47,637 nucleotides of DNA, from positions 1-47,637 of the forward strand of contig JAEORG010000231.1 of assembly GCA_016841005.1 (NCBI GenBank). Reading direction: 5' to 3'. The translations under genes were made by a program, and so were the position numbers. Positions 1 through 9,050 of the stretch are shown in pieces (position 1 is the stretch's first letter; every line of letters starts with the position of its first letter). This DNA comes from Candidatus Thorarchaeota archaeon. Its GTDB lineage: Archaea; Asgardarchaeota; Thorarchaeia; Thorarchaeales; Thorarchaeaceae. The notes under the pieces are model-generated. The model ran no database searches and was not told the origin of the DNA. It worked only from the letters and a program-made list of their open reading frames with translations.

Positions 1-1032
1 AAGCTTATCTGTTTCAACTTGAATAAAGTATACCTCCAGCTTTAGTTTGAATCCTAGACGTTCATTAATAGCAAGCATTGGAGCATTTGTTGATGAATTA
101 CTTGTAGAGATTGTCTTGACATCAGGAAATTCATCTCGAATCTTCAGAAGCATAGCTGCTTTGAGCCACTTGCCCTTACCTTGTCCACGATACTTCTGAT
201 CGACTCCTGTTAATGCCTGTGAAACTAATGATGCTGTAGAAGGACTATATACGATATCAGTTAGACCAGAAATATCTCCATCTTTTTCTCGAATTATAGC
301 TGTCCACCATTGCTCTGCTGTCTTTTCATATGTTTCCTCATGTTTTCTCCTAACATCTGGTGTAATCACATAGTCGCCCGCATCTAAATCTTCCAAAGGC
401 ATTTGATTGTACACTTCTGTATATTTTTTGCAATACAGACCTAAGATATCATCAGGTATTCTCAAATAAAATTCCAAGTGCGAATTAGGAGATCTTTCCC
501 TACCCTCTGTCTCCCAAACCTCGACCATTGCCCAGTCTACGTCATCCAAATTGAGCCGATTGACGCGCATATTTAAAGACTCTGTTCCTCCAACTACTTG
601 TCCTAATTTTCTCCCCCTGTCATCCAATGCGTGTCCAACAATCAGACGCTTTTCCTTTTCAACAGCGAAGTTATGCACCAGTTTCAAGAATTCTCTTCCT
701 ATGCCCCTTTTCTGATGTTCTTCGAGAACTGATAGACTATTTACTACCGCAAGATGTTCGTTTCCTTTGTAGGAAGGGTTAGTATCTTTCATCACATTCA
801 TTGCAAGAGATGCGACTATCTCTTTAGGTTCTTCATTTGTAATAGCTACATAGACTCTTTTTTCATTGTCATCTAGACCAAATCTTGACCATTCTTCATA
901 CTCTGCATCATCATCAACTGGATCATCTGGAAAAACCTCAGTACTTCTCTTCCGACGAAATCTATGATATTTTTCCCAGTCCTCTCTTGATGCAGATAAA
1001 ACATCGAATGTTCGAATAGTATAATCTTTCAT
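1..1032 (-). CDS. Tandem GNAT-family N-acetyltransferase (C-terminus cut by window edge)
   Basis: The frame is open from an ATG at 1032 to the first base of the window with no stop, so at least 344 residues are encoded and the C-terminus is missing. Translation by eye shows two GNAT-like halves. The first has the acetyl-CoA loop EEHQKRGIGREFL near residue 115. The second has QKYRGQGKGKWLKA and then a SSTNAPMLAINERLGFK segment typical of the GNAT C-terminal half. A GAGGTGG ribosome site lies about 11 bases before the ATG. The substrate cannot be told from sequence. Dual GNAT architecture occurs in several families, including mycothiol synthase, but I see no specific reason to assign that role. 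It is followed by folD upstream on the same strand, 81 bases away, so co-transcription is possible. Confidence 0.8.
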   Translation of the reverse strand, partial: MKDYTIRTFDVLSASREDWEKYHRFRRKRSTEVFPDDPVDDDAEYEEWSRFGLDDNEKRVYVAITNEEPKEIVASLAMNVMKDTNPSYKGNEHLAVVNSLSVLEEHQKRGIGREFLKLVHNFAVEKEKRLIVGHALDDRGRKLGQVVGGTESLNMRVNRLNLDDVDWAMVEVWETEGRERSPNSHLEFYLRIPDDILGLYCKKYTEVYNQMPLEDLDAGDYVITPDVRRKHEETYEKTAEQWWTAIIREKDGDISGLTDIVYSPSTASLVSQALTGVDQKYRGQGKGKWLKAAMLLKIRDEFPDVKTISTSNSSTNAPMLAINERLGFKLKLEVYFIQVETDKL

Positions 1033-1113
1033 AGGAAGATTACCACCTCACTCATTAAATCATATCAGCAAAATATGTGGTATCTGCGGTCTAATAAATC
1101 GTGATATCAGTGA

Positions 1114-2001
1114 TTACTCAGACATTTGAGTAGAATATGCATCTAATACATTTCTAAGAAGCATAGCGATTGTCATAGGTCCCACTCCACCAGGAACAGG
1201 AGTGATGCATTTGACCCTACTCTTTACTGCTTCGAAAGCAACATCCCCATGGGGAGTAGAAACATCAATCACAATAGCTCCTTCTTTCACCATGTCAGGT
1301 GTAATGAAAAACGTATCATCGTCAGATTTTCTTCTACCAATTGCTGTCACAAGTATATCCGCCTGACGAGTGAAGGACGGAAGGTCTGCAGTACGTGAGT
1401 GGCAGACTGTTACTGTAGCATTTCTGTTTAGTAGCAGAAAAATCAGTGGTTTACCGACAATAGTGGATCGATTAATGATAACAGCATGCTTTCCAGAGAG
1501 GTCGTCCATCCCTATAGCATCCAACATAGTAACGATTCCATGTGGGGTTGCTGCACTTAGTTCTTCACTGCCGTAAAACAAACGATAGATATTCACAGGC
1601 GAAAAACCATCAACATCTTTCAGAGGGTCTATCGCACTAATAATCTTCTTTTCATTGATATGCTTAGGAAGTGGTAATTGGACCAGGATTCCGTGTACCG
1701 ACTGGTCTTGATTGAGCTTCTCAATTAGTTCCAATAACTCAGCTTCTGTGGTAGATTCGGGAAGCCCATGATGATCGGAAAGAATTCCTGCCTTGTTAGA
1801 TGCTTTGTGTTTCATACGAACATACATCTCAGAACCAGGATCTTCACCCACTATCACCGTGACCAGTTTTGGTTGTATTCCATGTTTCTCAACTAATGCT
1901 TCGACCTCAGTCTTTACCTGAGATCGAATTCGATTTGAGAGACGTCTACCTTTGATGACGCCATCCTCACAGATTGGTTTTACATCATCATTATCAGACA
2001 T
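1114..2001 (-). CDS. folD: Bifunctional methylenetetrahydrofolate dehydrogenase / methenyltetrahydrofolate cyclohydrolase
   Basis: FolD interconverts 5,10-methylene-, 5,10-methenyl- and 10-formyl-tetrahydrofolate in the cytoplasm. The 295 residues match the usual family length. Visible signatures are the catalytic tyrosine and lysine in YVRMKHKA (Y60, K64), QLPLPKHI, the KDVDGFSPVN motif, the Rossmann nucleotide site around NRSTIVGKPL (first residue N where most homologues have G), CHSRT, and the C-terminal PVPGGVGPMT. The ATG is preceded by GGTGA seven bases upstream. It starts 18 bases after the fhs stop on the same strand, so fhs-folD is almost certainly one operon making formyl-THF from formate and reducing it onward. 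Family assignment is very secure. The physiological direction is not shown by the sequence. Confidence 0.96.
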   Translation of the reverse strand: MSDNDDVKPICEDGVIKGRRLSNRIRSQVKTEVEALVEKHGIQPKLVTVIVGEDPGSEMYVRMKHKASNKAGILSDHHGLPESTTEAELLELIEKLNQDQSVHGILVQLPLPKHINEKKIISAIDPLKDVDGFSPVNIYRLFYGSEELSAATPHGIVTMLDAIGMDDLSGKHAVIINRSTIVGKPLIFLLLNRNATVTVCHSRTADLPSFTRQADILVTAIGRRKSDDDTFFITPDMVKEGAIVIDVSTPHGDVAFEAVKSRVKCITPVPGGVGPMTIAMLLRNVLDAYSTQMSE

Positions 2002-2019
2002 ACGTAATTCACCTTGTAT

Positions 2020-3618
2020 TTAGAAAAGACCTGAAATATTGCCATCCTTATCGATGTCCATTCCTATAGCAGCTGGTTCTTCGGGCAGACCAGGCATGAG
2101 ATTGATATCACCCATGTAAACCACGACAAATCCAGCACCTGCACTCACAGATGCACCAACAACTTCCGCAACATCTTCTCGTGGTCGACCTCGGAGACCT
2201 TTGTTATCTGATAGACTAAACTGAGTCTTCGCGATGCAAATTGGGAGATTTCCATAACCTCGTTTTTCTAGAGATTTCAGTACTCCACTTGCACCGGTCT
2301 GAAATTCCACCGCTCTTGAGCCATAGATATTCAGTGCAACTTTCTCTATCTTCGTCTTCAGGTCATCTTCAAGCTCATAGGTCAGTTTCATGTTGCTCTT
2401 TCTATTAGCGATTGAATCGATAACAACTGCAGCTAAGTTCTTTCCACCCTCGCTTCCCTTGGCAAATACTTCTGAAATTTCACCTCTCCACCCTTTGCTC
2501 TTGCAGTAGCTTCGAAGTGTAGCAATATCTTCTTCTGTATCATCAGGAAATCTATTCAGAGCAACAACAGCTGGAACGCCAAACTTCTCAATATTCTCCA
2601 TATGAGCATCGAGATTTGAGAAACCAGCCTCAAGCTCATCATAACCATGATACTTCAGTGCTCGAATTGTTGTTATTACAACAACAGCATCCACATTGAA
2701 ATCACCAGCTCTTGTCACCAAGTTGAAGAATTTCTCAGCACCTAGATCAGCACCAAAACCAGCTTCAATAACAACATAGTCAAAAAGTCGTAGGGCTATA
2801 TCAGTAGCAATAACCGAGCTAGTACCATGAGCTATATTGGCAAATGGACCAGTGTGTACAAATGCAGGTGTACCTTCTACTGTTTGAACTAAATTTGGTT
2901 TCAATGCATCCCTGAGGAGAACAGCCATTGCACCTTCAGCTTTCAAATCCTTGGCATGCATCTCTTCCATATGCATCGTTCGTGCAACTAGAATATTTCC
3001 AAGTCGTTTTTTCAGGTCATCATAATCCCTTGCTAGTCCAAGGATAGACATCACTTCAGATGCTGCTGTGATTACGAATGAGTCTTCTCTGGGAAAGCCA
3101 TCAAAACGTCCTCCAAGGCCTACTATCACTTTCCTGAGTGCTCTGTCATTCATATCCAATGCACGAGGCCAATACACTCTTCGTAGGTCAATCTCAGGTT
3201 CCATATCATGGTGGATATAATTGTCAGTCATTGCACTAAGGAGATTATGTGCTGATGTGACTGCAGGGAAGTCACCTGTGAAGAGCAAGTTGATTTTCTC
3301 AAATGGCACGACTGTGGATTTTCCTCCACCAGCAGCACCACCCTTCACACCAAACACTGGTCCTAGAGAGGGTTGTCGAAGTGTTACGACTGCATTATGA
3401 CCGAGGGCATTAAGGGCCATCGAGAGTCCGATCGAATTCGTGGTTTTCCCCTCACCGGCAGAGGTTGGATTCGTTGCAGTCACTAGGATCAATTTGCCTT
3501 TTCTCGGTCCCAATTTCTTCCTGATATCCAGGTTAATCTTAGCCATGTATTCACCATAAAGTTCCAAGTATTCATCAGGAACACCTGCTTTGTCCGCGAC
3601 TTCTTTAATTGGTATCAT
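2020..3618 (-). CDS. fhs: Formate-tetrahydrofolate ligase (10-formyl-THF synthetase)
   Basis: This enzyme joins formate to tetrahydrofolate with ATP hydrolysis. The 532 residues are close to the family norm of about 550. The P-loop is PTSAGEGKTT (residues 51-60); most homologues have TPAGEGKTT, so the S for P is a mild variation. RQPSLGPVFGVKGGAAGGG follows, with HNLLSAMTDNYIHH further on. The ATG has a GGTGA ribosome site six bases upstream and a TATA-like element (CTTTATAG on the minus strand) about 45 bases upstream. It is first in an operon with folD. THF-linked one-carbon enzymes are patchy in archaea, many of which use tetrahydromethanopterin, but Asgard lineages have been reported to carry them. 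The function is secure. Confidence 0.96.
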   Translation of the reverse strand: MIPIKEVADKAGVPDEYLELYGEYMAKINLDIRKKLGPRKGKLILVTATNPTSAGEGKTTNSIGLSMALNALGHNAVVTLRQPSLGPVFGVKGGAAGGGKSTVVPFEKINLLFTGDFPAVTSAHNLLSAMTDNYIHHDMEPEIDLRRVYWPRALDMNDRALRKVIVGLGGRFDGFPREDSFVITAASEVMSILGLARDYDDLKKRLGNILVARTMHMEEMHAKDLKAEGAMAVLLRDALKPNLVQTVEGTPAFVHTGPFANIAHGTSSVIATDIALRLFDYVVIEAGFGADLGAEKFFNLVTRAGDFNVDAVVVITTIRALKYHGYDELEAGFSNLDAHMENIEKFGVPAVVALNRFPDDTEEDIATLRSYCKSKGWRGEISEVFAKGSEGGKNLAAVVIDSIANRKSNMKLTYELEDDLKTKIEKVALNIYGSRAVEFQTGASGVLKSLEKRGYGNLPICIAKTQFSLSDNKGLRGRPREDVAEVVGASVSAGAGFVVVYMGDINLMPGLPEEPAAIGMDIDKDGNISGLF

Positions 3619-3662
3619 CTGCAGTCACCATCGAGAACACAACGAGTACTATATCTCTCCAG

Positions 3663-3670
3663 CTATAAAG
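3663..3670 (-). promoter_or_regulatory. TATA-like element upstream of fhs-folD
   Basis: The minus strand reads CTTTATAG, about 45 bases before the fhs ATG. This predicts a short leader that still contains the GGTGA ribosome site. Position and sequence fit an archaeal TATA box; no start site has been measured. Confidence 0.5.
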
Positions 3671-3846
3671 CATTGATAAGCACTGCTACTTGGCAAAGAT
3701 TGTTGAGATGGCAGATTCAGATTTCATTCAATTATTATTGTCACTAGAGTAATGATTCTCGATATGAGAGGATAAAGTGACTCCTTCGTTTCTACCTCCA
3801 AAATGAAAATAAGACAGTAAGGTAGTTCCTATGATGGTCGATAGAA

Positions 3847-5151
3847 ATGACAAAACTTCCTCTTGAAGCACTTCCAGAAGCATTACCCGACTCAATTGAT
3901 GAAGATAGGTACGTGATTTGCACATATTATGCGAGATTACCTCCAATGATAGACATTCGAGATCTTGCAAAAGGTGCCGCTGTAGAACAAAGTACAGGAA
4001 CATGGACACTTGTTCCTGGCGAAACCGCTGAGGTTCGAAAAAGGCATGTTGCAAAGGTCATTGGGATCTACGAAACTCCGCAATACGAATTCAGCCTCCC
4101 AAGTAATATTGAGCGAAGGCATTACATCATTCAGATTGCATATCCATGGGAAAACTTCGGACAACAGATTCCGATGTTGCTCACGACAGTAATTGGTAAT
4201 ATTTCGCTGGGCCCCATCAAATGCCTAGATATGAAATTCCCAAAGAGCTGGTTAAAGGGTTTCAAAGGTCCAAAATTTGGCATTAAAGGTCTTAGAAAAT
4301 TACTGAAAGTCAAGAAGCGACCTCTTGTGAATAATATGATCAAACCTTGCGTCTACACCTCCTGTGACGTGGGAGCAGAACTTTGTTATGAAGCAGCTGT
4401 GGGAGGGGCAGATATTATCAAAGATGATGAACTCCTTGCAAATCCACACTTCAATACTCTAGAAGATAGAATACCAAGATTCATGGAGGCTATTGATAGA
4501 GCAGACTCAGAAAAAGGGGAGAAGACGCTCTTTACGGTAAACATCACAGACAATGTAAGGAAGATGTTTGAGAACGCAGAGAGAGCTATCGAGCTAGGAG
4601 CCAACGGGCTCATGGTTAACTACTTAGCTGTCGGATATTCTGCATTCCGTGAAATCTCCGAAGATCCCTCTTTGAATGTGCCGCTACTTGCGCATATGGA
4701 TGTTACTGGAGCAATATCATATTCTCCAGATATCGGAATAGGGTCACCAATAGTGATCGGAAAACTACCCAGAATTTGTGGCTCGGATATCTCAGTATTT
4801 CCAGCTCCTTATGGAAAGGCACCTCTTCTGAGAGGCAGATTCCTCGATATGGCACTGGCGATGGTGATGCCTCTACATAATATTGAACAGACTATGCCGA
4901 TGCCAAGTGGAGGTATAAGTCCTGGTCACGTCGAAGAAGTGATTGACGACCTTGGTCCTGACATCGTAATAGGAACTGGTGCTGGAATTCATGCGCATCC
5001 AGATGGACCTCGTGCAGGTGCCATTGCGTCCCGGCAAGCAATCGATGCAAAGATGGAAGGTATCCCCGTTAGTCGTTATGCAAAGGAACATGACGAACTC
5101 AAGAAAGCCATGGATTCTTGGGGTTCCGAAAAAACAGGATTTGATCTTTAA
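3847..5151 (+). CDS. RuBisCO-like protein (form IV type)
   Basis: The 434 residues align over the full RuBisCO large-subunit fold. In spinach numbering, E60 and T65 (EQSTGTWT, here E47 and T52), N123 (N118), K175 (K166 in MIKP), the carbamate and metal triad K201/D203/E204 (IKDDE, K192/D194/E195), H294 (H283), K334 (K324) and the S379-G-G loop (PSGG, S354) are kept. K177 is C168, R295 is M284, and no histidine sits at H327. This loss of carboxylation residues with retention of the metal site is typical of form IV RuBisCO-like proteins, which act as enolases, isomerases or transcarboxylases. CO2 fixation is therefore unlikely. The next gene follows after 17 bases in an operon. No methionine-salvage genes are adjacent, so the substrate is open. 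Confidence 0.85.
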   Translation: MTKLPLEALPEALPDSIDEDRYVICTYYARLPPMIDIRDLAKGAAVEQSTGTWTLVPGETAEVRKRHVAKVIGIYETPQYEFSLPSNIERRHYIIQIAYPWENFGQQIPMLLTTVIGNISLGPIKCLDMKFPKSWLKGFKGPKFGIKGLRKLLKVKKRPLVNNMIKPCVYTSCDVGAELCYEAAVGGADIIKDDELLANPHFNTLEDRIPRFMEAIDRADSEKGEKTLFTVNITDNVRKMFENAERAIELGANGLMVNYLAVGYSAFREISEDPSLNVPLLAHMDVTGAISYSPDIGIGSPIVIGKLPRICGSDISVFPAPYGKAPLLRGRFLDMALAMVMPLHNIEQTMPMPSGGISPGHVEEVIDDLGPDIVIGTGAGIHAHPDGPRAGAIASRQAIDAKMEGIPVSRYAKEHDELKKAMDSWGSEKTGFDL

Positions 5152-5168
5152 AGGAGGAAATTGTTGAA

Positions 5169-6161
5169 ATGTCCACTGGAGAGTTGTCAAAAGAAACTCT
5201 TCAGTGGCTTCTTGAACCATCTAATCCAAGTGTTCGTTATTGGGCATTACAACAACTTTTAGATAAGAAAGCGAATGACCACGAGGTTGAGAAAGCTCGA
5301 AAGGGCATAATGCAATCCGATTGTGTAAAGACAATTCTCTCAGCTATGCATCCTAAAGGTTACTGGGAATCGTATGATAGTATGTATCTTCCCAAGTACA
5401 CAGCAACTACACATAATCTATTGATTCTTTCAGAATTTGGTACATCTTTGACAGACCACCTCAAACAAGCAATTGAATATGTCTTCCTTTTTCAGAGGGA
5501 TTCAGGCCATTTTTTGATGGACATACCAAAGACAGACAAAGGAAAGGCTAGTCAAGTCAAGGATGGCTGTTGCTATGATGGCAATATCTTGTATTATCTA
5601 AACCATTTTGGATACTTAGAGGATAAAAGAACTCAGAGTTTGATTAATTTCCAGATTGACTACCACTCAGATGATGTAGGAGGTTGGAAGTGCAGGGCAT
5701 TTCCAATTGACCCTAACGGTGTGTTTCCAGTGAATTGTTATATGGGTGCAGTGAAGATGCTGAAAGCTTTGACAGCAATTCCTCTCAAGAGTCGATCTAA
5801 ACGGTTACAGGAAATCATTGATCAAGAAGTGGAAATAATTCTCGAGAATCAAGTTTACAAATACTTGAAGAACCCAGACGATTCAAGAAAGGAAAAAGCT
5901 GGATGGAAACGCTTTGGATTTCCTCTCTTTTATCAATCCGACCTTCTCGAGGTTTTGGATATTCTTACAGCACTCGGAGTCCGAGATTCAAGGATGGAAG
6001 AATCAATCAATCTTGTCAAAACTCTAAGAACAAAAGATGGAGCTTGGCTACTGAAAAACACATACAACGGAAAGATGCTGTGTACGATAGATGTAAAGAA
6101 CAAGCCCTCAAAGTGGATTACTCTTAGAGCGGCAAGAGTTCTGAAGAGATACTACGAATAG
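5169..6161 (+). CDS. Squalene-cyclase/prenyltransferase-like alpha/alpha-toroid protein
   Basis: The 330-residue protein has repeated helix pairs with motifs such as HPKGYWES, QRDSGHF, CCYDGNILYYLNHFGY and KDGAWLLKN. These resemble the QW-type repeats of terpenoid cyclase/prenyltransferase toroids. I do not see the DxDD cyclisation motif or a complete prenyltransferase zinc site, so an enzymatic role is not shown; many such archaeal and bacterial proteins are uncharacterised. The start is well supported by AAGGAGG about ten bases upstream of the ATG, directly after the RuBisCO-like gene, which indicates one operon. Its end is nine bases from the convergent FGGY kinase. The fold call is moderate and the function unknown. 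Confidence 0.65.
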   Translation: MSTGELSKETLQWLLEPSNPSVRYWALQQLLDKKANDHEVEKARKGIMQSDCVKTILSAMHPKGYWESYDSMYLPKYTATTHNLLILSEFGTSLTDHLKQAIEYVFLFQRDSGHFLMDIPKTDKGKASQVKDGCCYDGNILYYLNHFGYLEDKRTQSLINFQIDYHSDDVGGWKCRAFPIDPNGVFPVNCYMGAVKMLKALTAIPLKSRSKRLQEIIDQEVEIILENQVYKYLKNPDDSRKEKAGWKRFGFPLFYQSDLLEVLDILTALGVRDSRMEESINLVKTLRTKDGAWLLKNTYNGKMLCTIDVKNKPSKWITLRAARVLKRYYE

Positions 6162-6170
6162 AAGGATCAG

Positions 6171-7748
6171 TTAATGCGCATTCATCTTTTTCCATAGACT
6201 TTTGTTACGCTTGTAATACTCTTTGAGGAAATCAAATAGGTTGTCATAGATTTCTACATTCATCTGATCAGGTTCAAAAACTCTTTCGACTTGGATACGG
6301 TCGGCAGCTTTCTCAAAATCACTGATTTCACCTAATCCTACAAATGCAACCATAGAAACTCCGATGGTTCCAGCTGCTAATGGATTGGTCATTCTACATA
6401 CAGGTTTATTGAGAACATCAGAGTAAATCTGAGACCAGACATCAGAATTTGCACAACCGCCAATCATATTGACCTTGGAGACCTTTCCTAACATTTTACG
6501 TTTCTCAATGCCTTCCATCATCCATCTTGTATGTAGGGCAACTCCTTCTAACACTGCACGTGTCATGTGTGTCTTCTCATGTGCCAATGAGAGATTGAAG
6601 TAGCCACCACGAACATTGTGATCGTCAATCGGACTTCTCTCACCAAACATCCATGGCGCAAAGAGCAAACCTTCAGATCCAGGAGGAGCACGGTCCGCGA
6701 TTGAGTCAAGAGTTGTGTAAGGATTCCTATCACCTGAATAGCAATCTGCGCATGCAGGACTAGCAATGTCGCGAACGTTCAAGCAGAGATCACAATGCCA
6801 ATGCTCACGAAGATGTTTCAAACATGCTCCTGCGGATTCCTGTTCAGCGAGTAGAAAGAATTTGCCTGGAATTGCACTACGGATTGAACCAGTATAGGTG
6901 AAAATGTCTAATTTTCTCTCAGAAACATGGGCTCCAATCCAACCACTTGAACCACCGTATATATGGACTTCCTTTTCTCTGACTGCACCAGATCCAACTC
7001 CTGCTGCTGTCATATCCCCACAACCGTTTACCACCACTGTTTCAGTTGTTAGTCCAAGCGCATTCGCAGCATCTTTAGTTAGATTTCCAACAATTTCGGT
7101 TGAGGGAGCAAGTCTGGGCAACTTATCCTCATCTAAATCCATCCAACCAAGGATAGTTTTTGACCATTCATTTCTCCCCTTCCGAGTATTCATGAACCAA
7201 GTTAGATTCGCAGTATCGAAAGATGCAACATAATCACCGGTACACTTGTAGACGATGTAATCCTTGCAATCAAGGAATTTGTGTGTTGATTCGTATATTT
7301 GAGGAACTTCTTCTTTCACCCAAAGTATCTTACCGATGATATCTTTACCAGAAGGAATTCCACCAGTGATACGCAACATTCTGAGCATCTTTATTGGATT
7401 GGAAATGATATCCTTGTTTTGCTTAGCAGCTCGTGTATCCATCCAAATCATGCAATTCATCAAGGGAGTTCCATCTTTGTCAACTGGAATTGTTCCCATC
7501 ATCTGTGTGGAGAAAGTAATCGCTTGAATGTCAGCAGGATTAATCTTGCTACTTTTCAAGACTCGCTGAGTTGTGGTGCAGATTGCTTGCCACCAATGTT
7601 CATCAGGATTTTGCTCAGCCCAGCCAGGCTTTGGATATAAAACAGGATAGGCGACTTCCGTTGATGCCAAGACTGTTCCATGCACATCAACGATCGATGC
7701 TTTATTACCGCTTGTTCCTACATCGTGAGCAAGGACATACCCTGTCAT
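6171..7748 (-). CDS. FGGY-family carbohydrate kinase (xylulokinase-like)
   Basis: FGGY kinases phosphorylate sugars or polyols with ATP. The N-terminal phosphate loop LAHDVGTSGNKASIVD, the substrate-side PGWAEQNPDEHWWQA, the motif around VNGCGDMTAAGVGSGAV and the C-terminal adenine-site segment MIGGCANSDVWSQI are all visible. The longest frame starts at 7772, but the ATG at 7748 has GAGG seven bases upstream and begins right at the conserved MTGYVLAHDVGTSG, so I prefer it (525 residues). The substrate is not evident; xylulose-like sugars are the nearest guess. The neighbours do not form a sugar pathway, although a RuBisCO-like gene is convergent nearby and some RuBisCO-like proteins act in sugar-acid breakdown beside kinases. 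Confidence 0.85.
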   Translation of the reverse strand: MTGYVLAHDVGTSGNKASIVDVHGTVLASTEVAYPVLYPKPGWAEQNPDEHWWQAICTTTQRVLKSSKINPADIQAITFSTQMMGTIPVDKDGTPLMNCMIWMDTRAAKQNKDIISNPIKMLRMLRITGGIPSGKDIIGKILWVKEEVPQIYESTHKFLDCKDYIVYKCTGDYVASFDTANLTWFMNTRKGRNEWSKTILGWMDLDEDKLPRLAPSTEIVGNLTKDAANALGLTTETVVVNGCGDMTAAGVGSGAVREKEVHIYGGSSGWIGAHVSERKLDIFTYTGSIRSAIPGKFFLLAEQESAGACLKHLREHWHCDLCLNVRDIASPACADCYSGDRNPYTTLDSIADRAPPGSEGLLFAPWMFGERSPIDDHNVRGGYFNLSLAHEKTHMTRAVLEGVALHTRWMMEGIEKRKMLGKVSKVNMIGGCANSDVWSQIYSDVLNKPVCRMTNPLAAGTIGVSMVAFVGLGEISDFEKAADRIQVERVFEPDQMNVEIYDNLFDFLKEYYKRNKSLWKKMNAH

Positions 7749-7827
7749 TTCTAAACCTCTACGAAGTTCCAATTTCTTCGTTAGGGCATAAGGAAGAGAA
7801 ATACATTTCGTTTCTTATTAGAAAAAG

Positions 7828-8358
7828 TCAGGGAATGAAATACTCTGGAAGAATTCTTCCCTTTTCGTCAAACATGGCACCTTCCATCTCAAGAAGTTGC
7901 CGCTTCATCTCTGGTCCACCCAGATACATTCCTATTGTTCGGTTCATTCTCACTAAACGGTGACATGGGACAACAAGAGGAAAGGGATTCGTCGCTGATG
8001 CTGATCCAACTGCCCTAACTGCATTAGTACCTATCTTACGAGCTACCCAAGAATAAGAAACTGTTTTACTTCTTGGAATGCTTCGTTCTGCTTTTAGCAC
8101 ACTAAGCTGAAAGGGAGAACATAATGATGTATCCATTCTTTTCATTGGGATGTTAACATCTTCACCCTTTGAATAATCTACAAGAAAATCCACAACATCT
8201 TCCACTCCTGATCTTGCTTGTACTGCCTCGGGTGCAGTATTCCTTACAGATTTCAGGATGTTCTCCTTTGTGGAGGGTAATAATATTCGTTTGGTGATAT
8301 CGTCCTCGAAAAGAACTGCAGAATAACCCAACTTGGTTTGAAAGATTCTGAATTTCAT
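7828..8358 (-). CDS. ogt: Methylated-DNA-[protein]-cysteine S-methyltransferase
   Basis: This suicide enzyme removes O6-alkyl groups from guanine onto its own cysteine. The 176 residues have the usual C-terminal domain: a helix-turn-helix region VSYSWVARKIGTNAVRAVGSA, then NPFPLVVPCHRLV with the acceptor C132, and a GG.EMKRQLLEMEG tail. The common SGGGYGGG-like loop is modified (TIGMYLGGPE). The ATG at 8358 has no strong ribosome site, so the start is slightly uncertain. It lies between the FGGY kinase and the ArsR operon on the same strand. The assignment is secure. Confidence 0.93.
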   Translation of the reverse strand: MKFRIFQTKLGYSAVLFEDDITKRILLPSTKENILKSVRNTAPEAVQARSGVEDVVDFLVDYSKGEDVNIPMKRMDTSLCSPFQLSVLKAERSIPRSKTVSYSWVARKIGTNAVRAVGSASATNPFPLVVPCHRLVRMNRTIGMYLGGPEMKRQLLEMEGAMFDEKGRILPEYFIP

Positions 8359-8429
8359 GGCAGCATCTTTTAGAAACTACTTGGTACATTATCTTGCTTC
8401 TCGGAACTGATGAGTGAAAAATGAGTATC

Positions 8430-8720
8430 TCAGACCATCTCTTTTGCTAACTGTCGAATCTGTGCAATCATCTTCCGGAGACGGACATCTTTGATACTGT
8501 ACAATTTACGAGTTCCATCACGTCGGAAATTCAGAATGTCAGCTTTGACTAGTTGAGTAAGATAAGCTGAAACGGTAGATTGGGATAAACCCATGTATGG
8601 AAAGATGTCACATTGACACTGCTCTCCATCAACCAAGAAGTCAACGATCTTCAATCGTACTGGATTACTTAATGCTTTATGGAACTCAGTTCTCCACTCA
8701 AGGGTCTTCTCATCGCTCAT
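8430..8720 (-). CDS. ArsR-family metal(loid)-responsive transcriptional regulator
   Basis: The 96-residue winged-helix protein has FHKALSNPVRLKIVDFLVDGEQCQCDIFPYMGLSQSTVSAYLTQL split over the typical ArsR helices, followed by a beta-wing RRDGTRKLYSI. The C35-Q-C37-D pair sits where E. coli ArsR carries its CVCD arsenic site, which suggests it senses a soft metal or metalloid or a thiol oxidant. The ATG overlaps the stop of the upstream CxC gene (ATGA), and GGAGGAAGA just before it is a strong ribosome site, so the two are translationally coupled. Autoregulation at the upstream promoter is probable, as is usual for this family. Confidence 0.88.
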   Translation of the reverse strand: MSDEKTLEWRTEFHKALSNPVRLKIVDFLVDGEQCQCDIFPYMGLSQSTVSAYLTQLVKADILNFRRDGTRKLYSIKDVRLRKMIAQIRQLAKEMV

Positions 8721-9004
8721 TCTTCTTCCTCCTTGATTAGATGAAGTCTTTTGGCTTCTGTAACTATCGCACTTTCAATTCGTTCTGTGGTTGGATTGCT
8801 ACTCAAAAGTTTACCACCCACTCTAACTGCCCGATATCGGACACCCAACCGCAAGGCTTCTTCACTACCAGCGGAGTCTTCTTTATAGTCAATAATTGCT
8901 CTGTACTTGGAAACAACCTGATTAATGCGGCCAAGAAATCCCGTCTGACTACACGAACACATTCCGACAGGCATGAATACAGTTACTTGTACCTTGTCGG
9001 ACAC
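8717..9004 (-). CDS. Small thioredoxin-fold protein with CxC motif
   Basis: The 95-residue protein reads as beta (VQVTVFMPV), a cysteine pair M-C16-S-C18, a helix (FLGRINQVVSKY), beta (AIIDYKED), then GVRYRAVRVGGKLL and a final helix, a compact thioredoxin-like order. The cysteines are CxC rather than the usual CxxC. The start is GTG (9004) with AGGAG about 12 bases upstream. A TATA-like CTTTAAATCG lies about 50 bases before it. It is co-transcribed with the ArsR regulator by a four-base overlap. A disulfide reductase, bacilliredoxin-like or metal-handling role is possible but not shown. I am confident it is a gene and moderately confident of the fold. Confidence 0.75.
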   Translation of the reverse strand: MSDKVQVTVFMPVGMCSCSQTGFLGRINQVVSKYRAIIDYKEDSAGSEEALRLGVRYRAVRVGGKLLSSNPTTERIESAIVTEAKRLHLIKEEEE

Positions 9005-9024
9005 TTCCCAACATCTCCTGTTTC

Positions 9025-9040
9025 ATATTACTAAGCATAT
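9025..9040. promoter_or_regulatory. Possible ArsR operator
   Basis: ATAT-N8-ATAT (minus strand ATATG-N7-ATATG) sits where transcription should begin for the CxC/arsR operon, between the TATA-like element and the ribosome site. The position fits autorepression; the short sequence alone is weak evidence. Confidence 0.3.
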
Positions 9041-9050
9041 TGAGAAAGCT

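Noticed and set aside
1..1032. Mycothiol synthase (MshD) for the tandem GNAT protein
   Set aside because: Only the dual-GNAT layout is shared; no specific MshD residues could be recognised and the window has BshC, not MshC.
3847..5151. True carbon-fixing RuBisCO
   Set aside because: K177, R295 and H327 are replaced although the metal site is kept, so CO2 fixation is unlikely and a form IV assignment fits better.
7299..7640. Antisense open frames inside the FGGY kinase and other genes
   Set aside because: They lie opposite strong family genes, have unlike composition and no ribosome site; they are frame shadows.
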